A DNA stretch of 64,000 nt from Tribonema minus (GCA_017506865.1 JAFCMP010000038.1:312501-376500), one strand, 5' to 3'. Numbered from the stretch's first letter, positions 1 to 12,500 are shown. Numbers and translations: made by a program. Notes: a model not told the origin generated them from the sequence alone.

Positions 1-2408
1 CCTTGGGGCAGCCCGCGCGCGGGGCGTGCAGCGGGGGGTTCCGCCGCCGAGCCCGGCGTGCGCTCAGCAGCCGTGCGCTTGCGGCTGGCGCGGGGTGTGC
101 CACTGTCGGACATAAGCGCGCTGCTGTCACTGGCAGGCATGGGGGGCTGCCTACTGCGCGAGGGGGAGGCGCTGCAGTCGCTGCCGTGCCGAGCCGCTGG
201 CGACGATGCGCGCCGACACCGCGAGCGCCCGCGTGAGCAAGAGCGCGGCGGCTGCCGCGGCGCCGCCGCTGCCTCCAGTGCCACCGCGGGGTCCGCTGCC
301 GCGCTTGCGGCCGCTGCCGCTGCCGCGCTGGCAGCGCCTACAGCAGGCGGCGGCGCGCCCGCCGCCGCCGCGCCTGCCGCCGCCGCGCCCGCCGCCGTTG
401 CCCCGTCCGCCGCCACCGCCGCCGCAGCGCCAGCCGCTGCAGAGCTAGCCTCAAGGTCTCCCGCCACGGGCGTGGTGGCCACCGCGCCGGCGGCGTCCGC
501 CGCCGGCACCGCCACGCTCGCAGCGCGCGCCGCTTCTGCTGTCAGCTGCGCCTCGAGTCGAGCGGTCGCCGCAGCGTTGCGCACCTGCTCTCCTTCGCGC
601 AGGCTCCGTTGCTGCGCCGCCAGCCGCTCCGCACGAACTTGCTCTGCCAGAGACCGGTCGCGATCGGCCTCAGCAGCCCGCTTTCCCGCCTCGGAGGCTG
701 CCAGCAGCTTTGTCAGTGCCTTGACCTGCTGCTGCAGCCCCTTCCGCGCGGTCCTCCCCTCCAGGATGCCCCCCTGCAGCTGCTGAATGCGCTGCTCCTG
801 GCCCAGCTGCGCAGGGTCCGCGTCGGCCGCCGGCGGCGGCGGCGAGGCGCCCGGCGACGCGCTCGCCAGCGCGGGCGTCGAGGCGGCGGCAGCGTCCGTC
901 GCGGCGGCGCCGGTCGCCGCCGGCGCTGGGGGGTGCGAGGCGGCGGCGCCGGTGGGCGCACGCTGCGTCGCGGCGGCTGCCGCCGCGGCGGCTGCAGCCG
1001 TGGCTACCGCAGGGGCACCGGCGGCTGTGCCAGTGGCGGCGGCTGGCGTGGTGCAGGCCGCGGGGAGCGTGGTGTGCGCGCAGCGCGTTGCCCGGCACTG
1101 CTGACCCGGGCGCGTGAAGTGCCGTCGCAAGCAGGACGGGCACGCTGTCAGATTGTCAGGGCCCAGCAGCCGCAGCGCTACTTCCGTGCCGTCCACCGCG
1201 CATAGGACCGAGTGCGCGAGTCGCCGCGCAACGCCGCGGACCACTGTTAGCTCCCAAACACCCGCGGCGCCTGGCGATGCCGCCGACGCCGGCGCCGCGG
1301 ATGAGGCCGCACCGTTAATGCCTACGCCGCAGGTCTTCAGAGCGCTGGCCAGCAGCAGAAAGGCGGCGGAAGTGCCGCCGCCGCCCGCCCGCAAGCGCAC
1401 CGGCGCGATGGGCATGCCAGGAGCTGCGAGTGCGGGCGCAAGCAGCATTGCAAGCTGCGCTGCAGACCACGCCGCCGGCGCGCCGCGCACGGTGACCGTG
1501 ACCGGGGCGCTCATGTCACCAGCGCGGGTGATGCGCAGGCGGAAGCCGCTGAAGCTGAAGTCAGCGGAGTCGCCGACCGTTCCGAGCGCCGCGTCAACGA
1601 GCGCGGCCGGCGCCCGCAAGCATAGCGTGCGGAAGTCATCGCGAGGCGACAGAGGCCCCAGCGTCTCTGCACCCTTGAATAGGGACGCAAGTGAGGCAGC
1701 GTCTCCAGCGCCGGCCCTCGCCGCGTCGTGCATGTGCGTGAGCGCCGCCGCTAGCAGCTGCTGGCGCCCCCGCGTGAGTCGGGCGCGGCGCTGTGCAGCC
1801 GCCGCAGGGGTGCTGCGCTCGCGCTCGTGAGGCTGACGGGCCGGCGCGAGCTCTGCTAACAGTGCGCGGACGCTGGCCGGCAAGGCAGCCAAGTGCTCCT
1901 GGGTGTAGCAGGTGACTGGATCCACCGTAAACGAGACTAGGTCTGTGCCGGCTGCCGCCGCCGGCGGCACAAATGGCTGTCCCTCCGCTGTCGGACGGCC
2001 CTGCACGCGCGCCGCCATCGCCATGAGGCGGCCCGCAGCGGCTCCACCCTGGCGCCCCACCGCCGCGACAGCGGGGGGCACGAAGAAGTACTGCTCCTGT
2101 TCCGCGGCGTGGAACATCTCGCTCGCCTGTTGGTATAGCTGCCCTGGAGTGAGGGCGGATGGGGCTGGGGTTGGCGTGTAGCTGCCTCGGGGAGTGAAGT
2201 AGGCTCCATCGTGGCCGTGCAGCAGCCGTGCCTCCTCCCGAAGCAGGTTGCTCTTCGCTGTAAGCGACGGGGGTGTTGTCGCAGTTTTGGCGGCTTTGGC
2301 CGCCCACGAGGCAGCAGCAGCAGGAGGGGTGGCCGCGCGACCATTTGGGCCAGCTGGCGTGTCGCCAGTCGCCGCTGGCAGCACCACCTCCATCGCTTCG
2401 GATGGCAT
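1..2408 (-). CDS. ORF1/gag-like protein of a non-LTR retrotransposon, open at the window edge
   Basis: Reading the minus strand from an ATG at 2408-2406 gives one uninterrupted frame to base 1 (about 800 codons), so the C-terminus lies outside the window. The first 400 residues are mixed and not Ala-only, with segments such as FTPRGSYTPTPAPSALTPGQ and DDFRTLCLRAPAALVDAA. At about residues 421-441 there is a Cys cluster, C-x2-C-x11-C-x4-C with a nearby His, reminiscent of a nucleic-acid-binding knuckle. An Ala/Pro-rich spacer follows. A predicted coiled coil comes next (EQRIQQLQGGILEGR onward, heptads to about residue 620), then Ala-rich and Arg/Ser-rich segments. An N-domain, zinc and coiled-coil architecture is typical of LINE ORF1 proteins. 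The leader upstream carries TTCAAATTCAA motifs shared with other elements here. The family was not recognised by name. The very high GC (Ala/Arg codons) differs from the neighbouring SUN gene. A host low-complexity protein is the main alternative. Confidence 0.55.
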   Translation of the reverse strand, partial: MPSEAMEVVLPAATGDTPAGPNGRAATPPAAAASWAAKAAKTATTPPSLTAKSNLLREEARLLHGHDGAYFTPRGSYTPTPAPSALTPGQLYQQASEMFHAAEQEQYFFVPPAVAAVGRQGGAAAGRLMAMAARVQGRPTAEGQPFVPPAAAAGTDLVSFTVDPVTCYTQEHLAALPASVRALLAELAPARQPHERERSTPAAAAQRRARLTRGRQQLLAAALTHMHDAARAGAGDAASLASLFKGAETLGPLSPRDDFRTLCLRAPAALVDAALGTVGDSADFSFSGFRLRITRAGDMSAPVTVTVRGAPAAWSAAQLAMLLAPALAAPGMPIAPVRLRAGGGGTSAAFLLLASALKTCGVGINGAASSAAPASAASPGAAGVWELTVVRGVARRLAHSVLCAVDGTEVALRLLGPDNLTACPSCLRRHFTRPGQQCRATRCAHTTLPAACTTPAAATGTAAGAPAVATAAAAAAAAAATQRAPTGAAASHPPAPAATGAAATDAAAASTPALASASPGASPPPPAADADPAQLGQEQRIQQLQGGILEGRTARKGLQQQVKALTKLLAASEAGKRAAEADRDRSLAEQVRAERLAAQQRSLREGEQVRNAAATARLEAQLTAEAARAASVAVPAADAAGAVATTPVAGDLEASSAAAGAAAAVAADGATAAGAAAAGAAAAGAPPPAVGAASAAAAAAASAAADPAVALEAAAAPRQPPRSCSRGRSRCRRASSPAARHGSDCSASPSRSRQPPMPASDSSALMSDSGTPRASRKRTAAERTPGSAAEPPAARPARGLPQ

Positions 2409-2650
2409 GAAACGACTTGAAGTTGAAATGGGGCGGGCCCTGCCCCGCCCCTGGGACACGGTGGCGGCTGCCCCTCGTGGAGGGTGCCGAGCGTTGGCTG
2501 AACAGCAGGCACACAGGGTGGGAGTCACCAACGTGGCGCCAGCAAAATCCACCCAGAAACGTTTTGTTTGAATTTGATTGTTTGAATTTGAAGTTGTTGA
2601 CAAAGTGAAGTGGTGAAGTGAAGTTGGTGAGTTGGATCTGAAACTCTAGG
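2409..2650 (-). promoter_or_regulatory. 5' leader of the ORF1-like element, with TTCAA motifs
   Basis: Read on the minus strand, this stretch holds repeated TTCAAATTCAA-type words (rc of 2567-2592) and a GC-rich palindrome around 2429-2452. It ends at the ATG of the edge ORF. The same word family precedes the other ORF1-like elements at 38.9, 41.65, 47.1, 56.25 and 59.9 kb. It lies back to back with the SUN gene start at 2739, so the short interval must also hold the SUN promoter. No TATA box was identified. Confidence 0.4.
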
Positions 2651-2738
2651 TTCTGTGGCCTGAAGACTATTGTTCGCCAATAATTCGCTCGCAATCATTG
2701 TCAGGTGGCCGGCGGGTCTGTGTTAGACCTCGGTCGCC

Positions 2739-5700
2739 ATGGCTGAAAGTGCAACAGGGGAGCATGCCGCTGGAGAAGAGAAGGCGGGGGATGACGACGC
2801 CGTTGCGCAAATACATTCTGGTAGCAGACGGCGTGGGCTAACGGCAGGAGTTGCAACAACGCATACCCCAACGAATGGGCAGCCAAATCTTGTCAAAAGC
2901 AGCATACTGGCAGGTGTAGCCGCTTCATTGACCTGGCTCCTTGGCTACATTCGCGTTGGTTCAGTCAGGTATGTCTGCATTGGTGGTGTAGTCAACCGCC
3001 ATTATATGACAAAGGACGCTGCTGCACATGTCATTCAGCACACTGAACTTTCACGCCCGAAGGTCTTACTGGCAAAACGTATCCGCAGTATCAAAAGCTT
3101 TCTAAAAAGGAGCAATTGCTCTGCGCCATTTTTCGGGTAATAATGCTTGAATCTTCCGTGTGCCATACGCATTGCTCGCTGGCAGCACTGCAATTCCGCA
3201 TGGCGATTTTGGCTTGGACCTTGCAAGGGAGGCAGTGAGGCTCAGCTGCAACAGCCCCCGTGACTTGCTCTGGCAGACTGAGAAGCGCACATCGCAATTG
3301 GGGCAGGCACAAGAACGCATGTCACAGGTACGAATCTGATACTTCAGAGTTTATGTATTTGATTGACACACTTGATGTGACACGAGCTTGTGTGGCTGAC
3401 ACAGTGATAGCGCCAGTGGCACAATCAAAGCTTGTCATGTGCGTGCCTGCAAGCCAAAGCACGCCTCAATAATGCTCACCTAAGTGACATTATTTGTGTC
3501 ACATGGCAACAGGGCATATTGTGCTTCTTGTGATGCTGGTATGATGTCACGGTGTTCTTTGCTGGCCAGGAGGTTGCTGGCCTGGACTCGGACATGACAG
3601 AGCTCAGAGCTGCCATGACGGACGTAGGTGGACGTATCCTTACAGGCTGCAGCGCAGGAGGAAATGGCGCACAGGCAGCTTTGACGGTGATCAAGACACA
3701 AACAGGTGTGTGAGTATCACTCGCTATCTTTCTGCGCGTCTTAACGAAACGTGCAGTGTGCTGAGGTTGTTGTAGAAGCACCTGCTTGTAGCGTAAGCTC
3801 TCTCCCTGTAAGCGCCACACTCGCTGTACTATATGCCAGGCCAGTGTGCATGGGTGGCAAGGTAGACTGCACACCTTAGACGACAGGTGGCGTTCACGAC
3901 AGGGTCGCGACGGACTGTCGTGAAACGATAGCCAAAAGTCCTGTCGCGACGGTCCGACGGACTCATCGCCACCTTCCTGTCGTCTAGACGACGCCGTCGC
4001 GACAGGTCTCGCTGACGGCCTGTCGTCTAGACGACGCCGTCGTGCAATGGAACCACTTTTACTGTCGTGTCCTGTCGTGTGTTACAGGACGCACATACAA
4101 CTGCTACAGGGTCGACAGCAAGGCTTAAGAGGCATGAGGATAGCTGACAAAGCAAAGCGCAAGCTCTAACGCCATTCTGGCCACAGGCGCTAAGCTGAAA
4201 CGTGACGTTTCGCGATCGCACTTCAACTTCTGCTTGAAGTTTGGTCTGTCGTTTCCTGTCGTGAACGAGCTCGCAAAATTCCTGTCGTCTAGACTAAGTC
4301 GTCGCGACAGGCTGGCGCAAGTTCCTGTCGTCTAGACGACGCCGTCGCGACAGAGTGGCGCATGTTACTGTCGTCTAGACGACGCCGTTGCGACAGGCTG
4401 GCGTAAGTTCCTGTTGTCTAGACGACGCCGTCGCGACGGACTGTTGTCTAAGGTGTGGTAGACTGCACTGATGCCGGTGGTACTAGTTGCTGACACTATG
4501 GCTTGAAAATGCCAATGCAAATGCGATGTGTCTGCCTGCTTGCGCAACACCAAGCAAACAGGGGTGGTGTAGGCATAGGGATGTGTTGAAGGCTCAGCAA
4601 GCTCTTCATTCAAAGAGGACCCGTAAACCCCCATCATGAAAACGTGAGTCAGTAGAACCATTCAAGTGTGCTGCAATTACGCACGACCTCTGACCCATGC
4701 AATCGTGCACTGCTTTCTACAAGCCTGACTCACTGTGATGGATCAACGCATCAGGGTCACGCCCAGTCCTGCTCACCGCTTATTGGTGTACACATGGGCT
4801 TGGCTTCTTATGGTCAATAGTGACGATGACTGCACACATGCACATGCGCCTGTCAGTTCTCGATGCTTGTGATGTTGGTGTCTGTTTGGCACTTGGCTGT
4901 TTTGCGTGCCCTGGCGATGCATGCGCTGCTTGGAATGTAGGCGTCTTGGCATTGAACATATGTCAATGCCGAATGGTGGTAATCGTCTCTCTTGGTCTAA
5001 AATCTAAAAAATGTGGCCAAGGCTTCACAATCTGTGTGATGTTCAGCACATGCCGTGCTGCCTACTTTCAGTTGCGCAGTCATCTGCCGTCGGTGTTCAT
5101 ACACTCTGGGGTGTATCGTTTGCTGTAAACCTCTCGTCGAACAACAGCTTGGATACTGCCTGTTTGTGTACAGAGCTCGCAGACGTGCAGTCGGCCGTGT
5201 TGGCTGCACTTGCCCAGCTCCATGTGGAGGCAGGCACCCTGGAAGACGATGTGTCAGGCGATCTACTACAGCTTGGCAAAACTGCACAGCTGAGCTCTGC
5301 AGCACTGGCAAGCACAGGTATGTATGACGACATGGCCTGCACATTACTTCAACTGGGCTGTCAGAAGCACTCTCTGCAGCTGACAGATGCCATTTAAACA
5401 GGATATTAGGCATGCTGTGCACCAGTGTACGTGCTGCTTTTCTGTATGGCTGGGGATGCGCGCAACCTGCATTTGATTTATGTCGTTTACATTGGACGTG
5501 GGCCGCAGCAGATCCTGCTGCACAACCAGTTCAGCAGTAAGCTTATCTTTGTAATTGGTGCACTGCTCACAAGTAATTCAATGTGACCTGTGTGCCTCGT
5601 CAATGCGTTCTGTGCTCCGAGGGGCAGTTGCTGGTGATCTTTTGTGCAGGAATACATTGTACAGTTCCTTTTGCTGACTGCTGTTATTCTATGAGTAATG

Positions 5701-8700
5701 GCAAAGCGGTATATGAATATGCCAATGCATCTCCATCAATGCCAGATTTGCCCGTGTTGAACCAGTGCAAAGCACAGCAGCACTCTGCACTTGCTATCGT
5801 GGGTCGATAACCTAGTCTTGGCCACAAATGGGTTGGAGCGTGCGCTGTGTCCTCACATCAACCTGTTTGAACACTCTCAAGTACTGAACGTCTGCCATAC
5901 TTGTTGCCGTTGCTGAAACTACAGCAAGTGTATACATAGGACCATTAACATGGGTTACACGATGTGCTGTTCACCTGGGGTGGCAAGGCAACGAAGTTCA
6001 TGCTGCTGCTCAGTGGCAAGGCTTGAACCATTGCATGTCTATTTTCACACACAGTTGCGCAACACAAGTCCTTCATGCAGGTGGCGAATACGTGTGCTTT
6101 GGTGTGCGACAATGTTCATTATTGTGCTCGTTGTTACTTTCATTGTTCCATACAGAGGCAGCTTTAAAGGACCTGCTGACGCAGGCTGAAGGCATAACCT
6201 TGGATTTAGAGGAAACGGACGCTGAGCTGACAGCGCTGCACGAGTATGTGTCCACCCTACTGCCACGAGAGGCGCTTGCACCACTTGTTGACCCAGCACA
6301 GGCACACATAGGTGAGCGAGGCATGTTCAAGTGCCCACAAGTACTCAATCACTCCACTAATTCGTGCGACATGAGCATACATCACAATACACCTATCCTT
6401 TGCAGCGGTGGAGACGGCATGTGCATCATCATCGCTGCAGCTTCTGATGTATGTGACTGTGTGCTTTGGTCTGGCCACCTCGCCACGCATTAAACAGGTT
6501 TTGTTGTGACACTCTTGTGCAGTTGAACGGCTGATGCATGACCACACATGTATGACAACCTTTGTCTCACTACCTCCTGATGCCGTCTCTGCAATAGGGC
6601 CTTGGCCTGGCAGCTGCGTTGCTGTTGAGTCACAAGTGTGAAATTGCAGCGCTGATCGGCTGAGCTGTCTGCTGAGCTGTACGGTGTGTGCGACCTGCTG
6701 CATGGGCCATCTTGCTCAAGTGCAGTGCAGGATGATGAATGGTGATTAGTAATACCTACACCCAGGAGCATGAAATCCCAATCATTCGCCGGTGTCACCA
6801 CCACCATTACTAGTCGAGCTCTACAGGAGGACAACAATTTATATGGTTGCACATGTGTGCACCAGTGTACATGGTGGCTGCTGCCAGTTGTGGCCTGTTC
6901 ATGCGCTGCTGCTGCTGCTGCTGCGTTGGCAATCGTTTGATATTTTGTTAGGTGAGATGAGCCAGGTAGAGGAGAAGCAGCTAGTGGAAGCACACGTGGA
7001 AGAGGGGATGGCAGCGTTCGGCAAACTTGCTGAGACCAAGAGGAGAGAAAGAGCACAGGCTGTGGCCCAGGCATATGCTGGTACGTCTGAATATGAAGCT
7101 CTGCCACCAACCACATGAACCACATGACACTTGTTCGGTTCATGCAGATGCCAGCAGATGATCACAACTGTCCGATAGAGACGCGCACAGAACATGATGT
7201 TCACAAGTATCGTCATGTCCACCACAAGACAGCTTGAAACACCTTGGCACGCCTGAATGTGCATGAAAGTGTGAAGGTCAACTCCTGTGCTGTGAAGTAC
7301 CACGGTAAATTATCTTATGAAGTCGAGTTTGCATCTGCTGCTCAACGCTGCATGTCGCTGCTGGACATGAGTGACTCACATTACTGTAACATCATCAAGC
7401 ATCTCAGTCACTCAAAGGCATCACAATGATGATCTGCTGCATCTGCTTGTCATCCGCCCATTCAACACTACATAGTATGCTCAAGCCTGTCTGTTGGTTC
7501 TACCTTGGTCACAATCCATCCATTGACATCTCCTGTCTTCTATCCATTCTGTTTGTTTTGCAGAGGCTACCAAAGACTGCATATCTCTGGCTGAAGCGGA
7601 GGCCCAGGTGCATACAGCAATTGACATAGCTTATGTGGAGCCAGAGCAGCCCAAGGACTATGCCTGGCGAGCAGCTGGTGGGCAAGTGGTGCAAAAAAGG
7701 TGATGCCTGTCAAAAAAAATTCGCTACCAGCAGCAGATGTATGATGCAGACTGCCATCATTGTGAATTACAGTTTCTCTGATGCTGCAAGCTCACCTTTT
7801 TGTCAACCCAAGTGTTGTAAAACCAAAAAAAAGGTACCTGCGGTGGTACCTGCCGTTACTAACAGTCGTGTCACGTCACGTTACGCACATGCTGTGTCGC
7901 CGAGGACACGTGCAAGTAGCCACGGGTGTATGTAAATATGAATGAAGCAAAATGTGCAGAACTGTTCTTCCATTGCTGCTGACTGGATTCTGGACTTGCT
8001 GGATTTACGCATCGCTGCTGGCATCTGTCATAGTTGCTGACAAAGGCGCAGGTAAGTATCTTATTGCAGTTGCAATGCAGACCATTTTTGGGGCCTGTCA
8101 TAATCAACCTCTGCTTCACACTGTACCAATTATTGTACTGTGTACTTCTGACTGATGTACGCATACAGGGGCTTGACAAGCGCCACACACACCAGGACTA
8201 TGCTTGAAAGGTGGCAACTTGCATTGGGAATGGAGGCTGCAGTTGGTGGACCAAATGAGGCCATCTCATCTGACAACAGGTACTCACATAGTGTCTCTCT
8301 CTGGCTTTCAACATTGCTGGCTTGCTGCGACAAGACTGTTGCTGGTGAAGCCAATTTACCCGCTGGTGCTGCATTTGTCTCTGAGTCAAAGCAAAGCGAC
8401 AGCACCATTTTGTTACTGCACAAGAAAGCACACCTACTGCGCAATCGGCACATATGGGGGACAAGCGATTGAGCACTCCAACTAGGACATGCACACACTG
8501 CTACAAACGTCATTTCTGCGGGTAAGCGTCGAATTCTCATTTTTTATTGACTGCAAAGCACAAGAACTAATGGGCGCAATGTCCTGTTGTGCTGTTGTTG
8601 CCACTATTGTCATGATCATGCGTATTGATGTTGATGCAGCTTAAGCGCGTGCTGGGGCATGGATGGCCAGTCCGGACAATTGACAGTGAAACTGGCAACT

Positions 8701-9300
8701 GCCATCAGAGTGGATGCCATCACACTGGAGCATGCATCTGCCCAAATATCTCCTGATCGTTCCAGCGCACCCAAGACCTTCCACTTGCTAGGACTGGTGG
8801 ATGAGTCTGCACAGGTTAGTCAGCAACTACCTGGCGTGTTTCATTTCCTCACAACCATGTAACATAGTTTGAGCACTCATTCAAACCCGCTCGCTTCTTT
8901 TGGGTGTTTTCCGGGGTCATCGCTGTTGCAATTACCTGCATTCATGCTCAAGCGCAAGCTTTGCTTTGAGGGTACACAGACAGCTTACTGTTTGGTAATG
9001 CTGTGCACGACTGTGGCCATGGTGCTTTGGTCAGACATACATGTAGTGCTAATGTTGTTGTGTGCACGGTTGGTGTCATGCTCACAGTGCTCTCTGCTAT
9101 GATGCCAAACGCAGCCTGTGCCGCTACTGCAAGGGGAATACGACCTGTCCGCTTCGCCACAGCAGCTTTTCAGGGTACCTGTTGGGCCGTACAGTCAGAC
9201 GGCCTTTTCTATGGTCACCCTGAAGGTGTTGGACAACTATGGCAAGCCTGAGTACACGTGCATCTACAGACTTCAGTTGCACGGGCGTGAACTACAATGA
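2739..9300 (+). CDS. SUN-domain protein (inner nuclear membrane LINC-complex component)
   Basis: The gene assembles from 10 exons with consistent phases: 2739-2968, 3186-3327, 3570-3627, 5174-5317, 6156-6311, 6952-7080, 7564-7699, 8169-8279, 8640-8814 and 9115-9300. The sum is 1467 nt, or 488 residues plus TGA. Residues 1-50 are nucleoplasm-like and contain SRRR. A single membrane segment lies at about 54-71 (SSILAGVAASLTWLLGYI). Residues 80-310 are rich in Leu, Glu and Gln and predict coiled coils. The C-terminal SUN domain (about 315-486) shows KDYAWRAAGGQVVQ, a CW pair, GQLTVKLATAIRV, ITLEH, SSAPKTFHLLGL and the closing GKPEYTCIYRLQLHG. SUN proteins trimerise through the coiled coil and bind KASH peptides across the nuclear envelope. 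The length is close to plant-type C-terminal SUN proteins. The exon 3 donor (3628) was chosen because it keeps phase with exon 4. Intron 3 contains a transposon. Confidence 0.9.
3871..4456. mobile_element. Non-autonomous TIR DNA transposon (MULE-like MITE) in the SUN gene intron
   Basis: The 16-bp ends match as inverted repeats: ACACCTTAGACGACAG on the left, and on the right the reverse complement of CTGTTGTCTAAGGTGT, one mismatch. The element is flanked by an exact 10-bp direct repeat GGTAGACTGC at 3861-3870 and 4457-4466, which reads as a target-site duplication. No transposase ORF fits in 586 bp. Duplications of 9-11 bp are characteristic of Mutator-like elements, so that assignment is inferred. 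The inside is largely a palindromic minisatellite. Confidence 0.8.
3896..4446. repeat. Palindromic minisatellite inside the MITE, about 43-bp period
   Basis: The unit contains the palindrome TGTCGTCTAGACGACG followed by CCGTCGCGACAG and a short spacer. Regular units begin near 4281, 4324, 4367 and 4410, with more divergent units from about 3900 to 4050. A single-copy-like insert separates the two clusters. Each unit can fold into a stem. Confidence 0.75.
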
Positions 9301-9512
9301 GAACGCTTTGGATGGGGCTCAAAGAATGGCTGGATGTGATGTTGCACATGGTGTTATGGGCTGCGCGTTGCTTGCATTATGTCGCAGTGTTCATGCTTGG
9401 TTCTTCTTTGGTGTCAAGTACTTGGCGGCATGAGTGAACATCATGGGGGCAAGTGCTGTACACAATGGTGTTGCTCATGCGTCGTGAATTTCTATGGCAG
9501 CAGTGGCGTGTT

Positions 9513-12500
9513 TTACTTTGTGTACCACGACCTAGCAAACTGTTTCGTGAGAGGTGGGTTTGTGGCATGAGCAACGGTCATCAACTCAGGGTGTGCCAGC
9601 ACCAAGAACCGCCTCAACTGCTCAATCACACAAGCGAGCTGCTGAGCTGCTGCACGCAGGCGGGCGCACCAACAATGCAATTTAGAGTGGTATGCTGTTT
9701 CCAAAGGTGCTGACTCCAACACATAGCCAGTGGCACCAGCAATGTCCCTTTCTTTGAGGCAGCTATGTCAAACTTCCAGATCGTGCTGTGCGCTATCGCT
9801 GCAAGCCGGAAGCCGGCATGAGCGCCTGTGCTACCGTCTTAAAATGCATGGTAGGGGGGGTGGCATCAACGTGATTGACACCTGTCTACCATTGCATGCA
9901 TGGCTCCAGAGATCAGGGGGGGGCTGATGCTATCCCATGTAGTTCCCTGCAAACCATCTCTGCCACCTTTGTCGGGTAGTTCAATACGTGTGCACACAGG
10001 GCAGCCATGTGGTACGGAAATTGCTGGGTGACAGGTAGCCTAGGCGCTTGACGTCAGCAACTGTTCAAATGCAACAAAGCTCGCGCAGATATGGCAAGCA
10101 CGTGAATGTGGATTCGACATTACGGAAGGCGGCGATGTCTCACAAAGCAGATCGCCTTCGCACTGGAATGTGAATTTTGTAGTCATTTTATGCCCTGTAG
10201 ACGCTTGTGGAGGTAGCTGGCCTGTTGCCACCATACATGGCCTCTGCATTGCATTCTGTTTGCTGGAATGTGGTACTCAGCGTTGAGTGCAGGCGCAGCC
10301 TCGCCAATGCCTGGCTGTCAATGTGTGTGCCAGACAATGCAAGCTTGCCACTTTCAAGCATTTTCTGGGACAGTGCCATGCTCAGGTCAAGCCATGTCAA
10401 GGCGCCCGTCGCAGGTCGAGCCTGTCATAGAGGGGCAGCAATCAAATTCGTGTGCAGATCAGCTTCTGTACGTGAACCGACCTGAATAGGTTGCATTAAG
10501 ACATCTCGTGCATTGGAAGTGGCGACTTCTTGCTGACGTCAAATATTGCAACAGTTTCAATGCTTTTCGGTGCAAGATATGTATGGCTGCATCAATTGTG
10601 CCCCTGATCTCACCTTTGGTGTATTTCAGCAAGCAGAACAGACACGTTTGCGGTAGAGTGCGATCACAAACTACAGCACCACCACAGGAGCGGCTTGACA
10701 AGGTACCCCTAACCACTTTGATTGATTGTTTTTCGTTCTCTTTTGGTGGCAAGCAAGCCGACCAAGGAGTTGTTGAAGCAAGCAGGCCCTAGAGCATGAA
10801 CGATCAACAGTACTACACGAACCATCTCACTTTATAGTTGCCAGCAGGTATGAAGTGGGGTGTGTTGAGGAACGCAAGGCATTTATCTGAACTTCAGTGG
10901 GAGGCATAGTCTCCCTCCTTCTCTGCAAAGAAAGCACCTTGTATGCTCCTGCACAGGCATGTGTGTCACTTGACAGTTGCCATATGCCATTTGAGCAGTG
11001 GTCTAACAAGGCAATTAAACGCAGTTAAGCAGTGGTCTGAGAAGGCAATCAGATGTAGTTTCTGCGAAAGAACTAGTTGTCTGTGGTGGGCCTGGGAGCT
11101 CGTGGTGGGCCAGGCATGTTGGTATGGTAAAAGCTGCTTTGTTTGAACGTGCAGTCTGAACGGATTGGCACTAAATGCAATTTATGTAGAAGTGCCAAGT
11201 TGCAACACCATCAGAAGGTGCAGGTGCAGCTGCCGTACCTCTCTTGCCAGATCTGACCAAAGATGGGAGGTGTGGTGCTGTAGTCCCATGCCTGCATCGG
11301 GCCTGTTGCTCCACTTGACCTGTAGGTCTGGCGGCAACCTGCAGTTTTCAATAGTGACATGATGGGAATACAAGATTCTGTGATCACATTGTTGTTGTAC
11401 CTGCATTGGGCCAGCATACCGTGAGAAATGGCTACCATTCAGGCAATCAACTGATATGACTTTCAAGATCCACGACACACGCATGCAGATGGCTGTCCAC
11501 TTCACAACATCAACACTGCAATGACGTGGCAGTCCTTTGCAGACTGCAGTGCAAGTGCTATTTGCTGCATAACAGCATGAGACGAGCAGCATTACCTGCG
11601 GCAGTCGCCCGTTTGAAGAAAATCATGTAGGGCAGTCAGTCTCGTGGTGCCGACACCGCTGCTATCTGTTGACCCATCAGGCATGGCCTGCTCATCTGAC
11701 ATGGGATGCTCGCATGGTGCTTCTCTCAGTACCCAAGCCGTCCTGTCCAGCAGTTGCACCTCTTCCGGGAGCAGTGGCGGTTTGATACCAGCTGCAAATG
11801 CTGCTGCAGCAATAGCAGCTGAACCAGCAGCAGATGAATCAAACTCACTAGCCTCAGCCTGCATTTGGGGGGGCAGATGACAACTTTGTCAGCTTAGATG
11901 TTAGTGCCACTTGAAGTCAGTCACCCCCTTGCGCGTGGAACTGAGGTGGGAGCTTAGTTGCTCACTGCCAAAAACTCTTAAAAGATCGTGTTTCGCTGAC
12001 ACTGACTAAGTTATTTCGCAGATCTGTGTTTGTTGGAAACGAATCAAAATATCTTTTGTTATTTGAGATGATTCAGTTGCCCAACCATGCTCAAGTCAGA
12101 TTTGGTGAGGACAGGGGCAGGCAATGACCTGTGTTCATAATACCAAGCACCTGTCGACCTCGGATTGGGCTGCACCAATTCACGCCGAAGGCGCTGCTGG
12201 TGTGGCAGCACAGTACAGGGACACTTGAGATGTCAGAAGTATGTGTGTGCGGTCAAGCCATATGCAGCAAATCACTGATCTTATTCGCTGTGCTTCAAAA
12301 TCACAATCACAAGCAGCATCTTGCAGTTGAGCATTCGTCATTGTCTGTGCATATGCGTCCCAAGTAGCCCATGACCAGCACAGTGTTGTTTTTTCCAACT
12401 ATTGCCGTTTGTTGCATCAGATGTTCTGCCCAGCATATAACCATTGCATAGGCGCAATCAGCACACCTGCGTAGCTGCATCGATGCCAGGGCTGCAGGCA

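Noticed and set aside
58..2694. Long plus-strand ORFs (58-786, 609-1205, 1114-1830) and a 352-codon minus ORF (1636-2694)
   Set aside because: GC-rich shadows of the continuous minus frame 2408-1, which alone stays open across the interval and has structured domains.
3896..4446. CRISPR-like array
   Set aside because: Units are contiguous palindromes with short similar spacers inside a TIR element in a eukaryotic intron.
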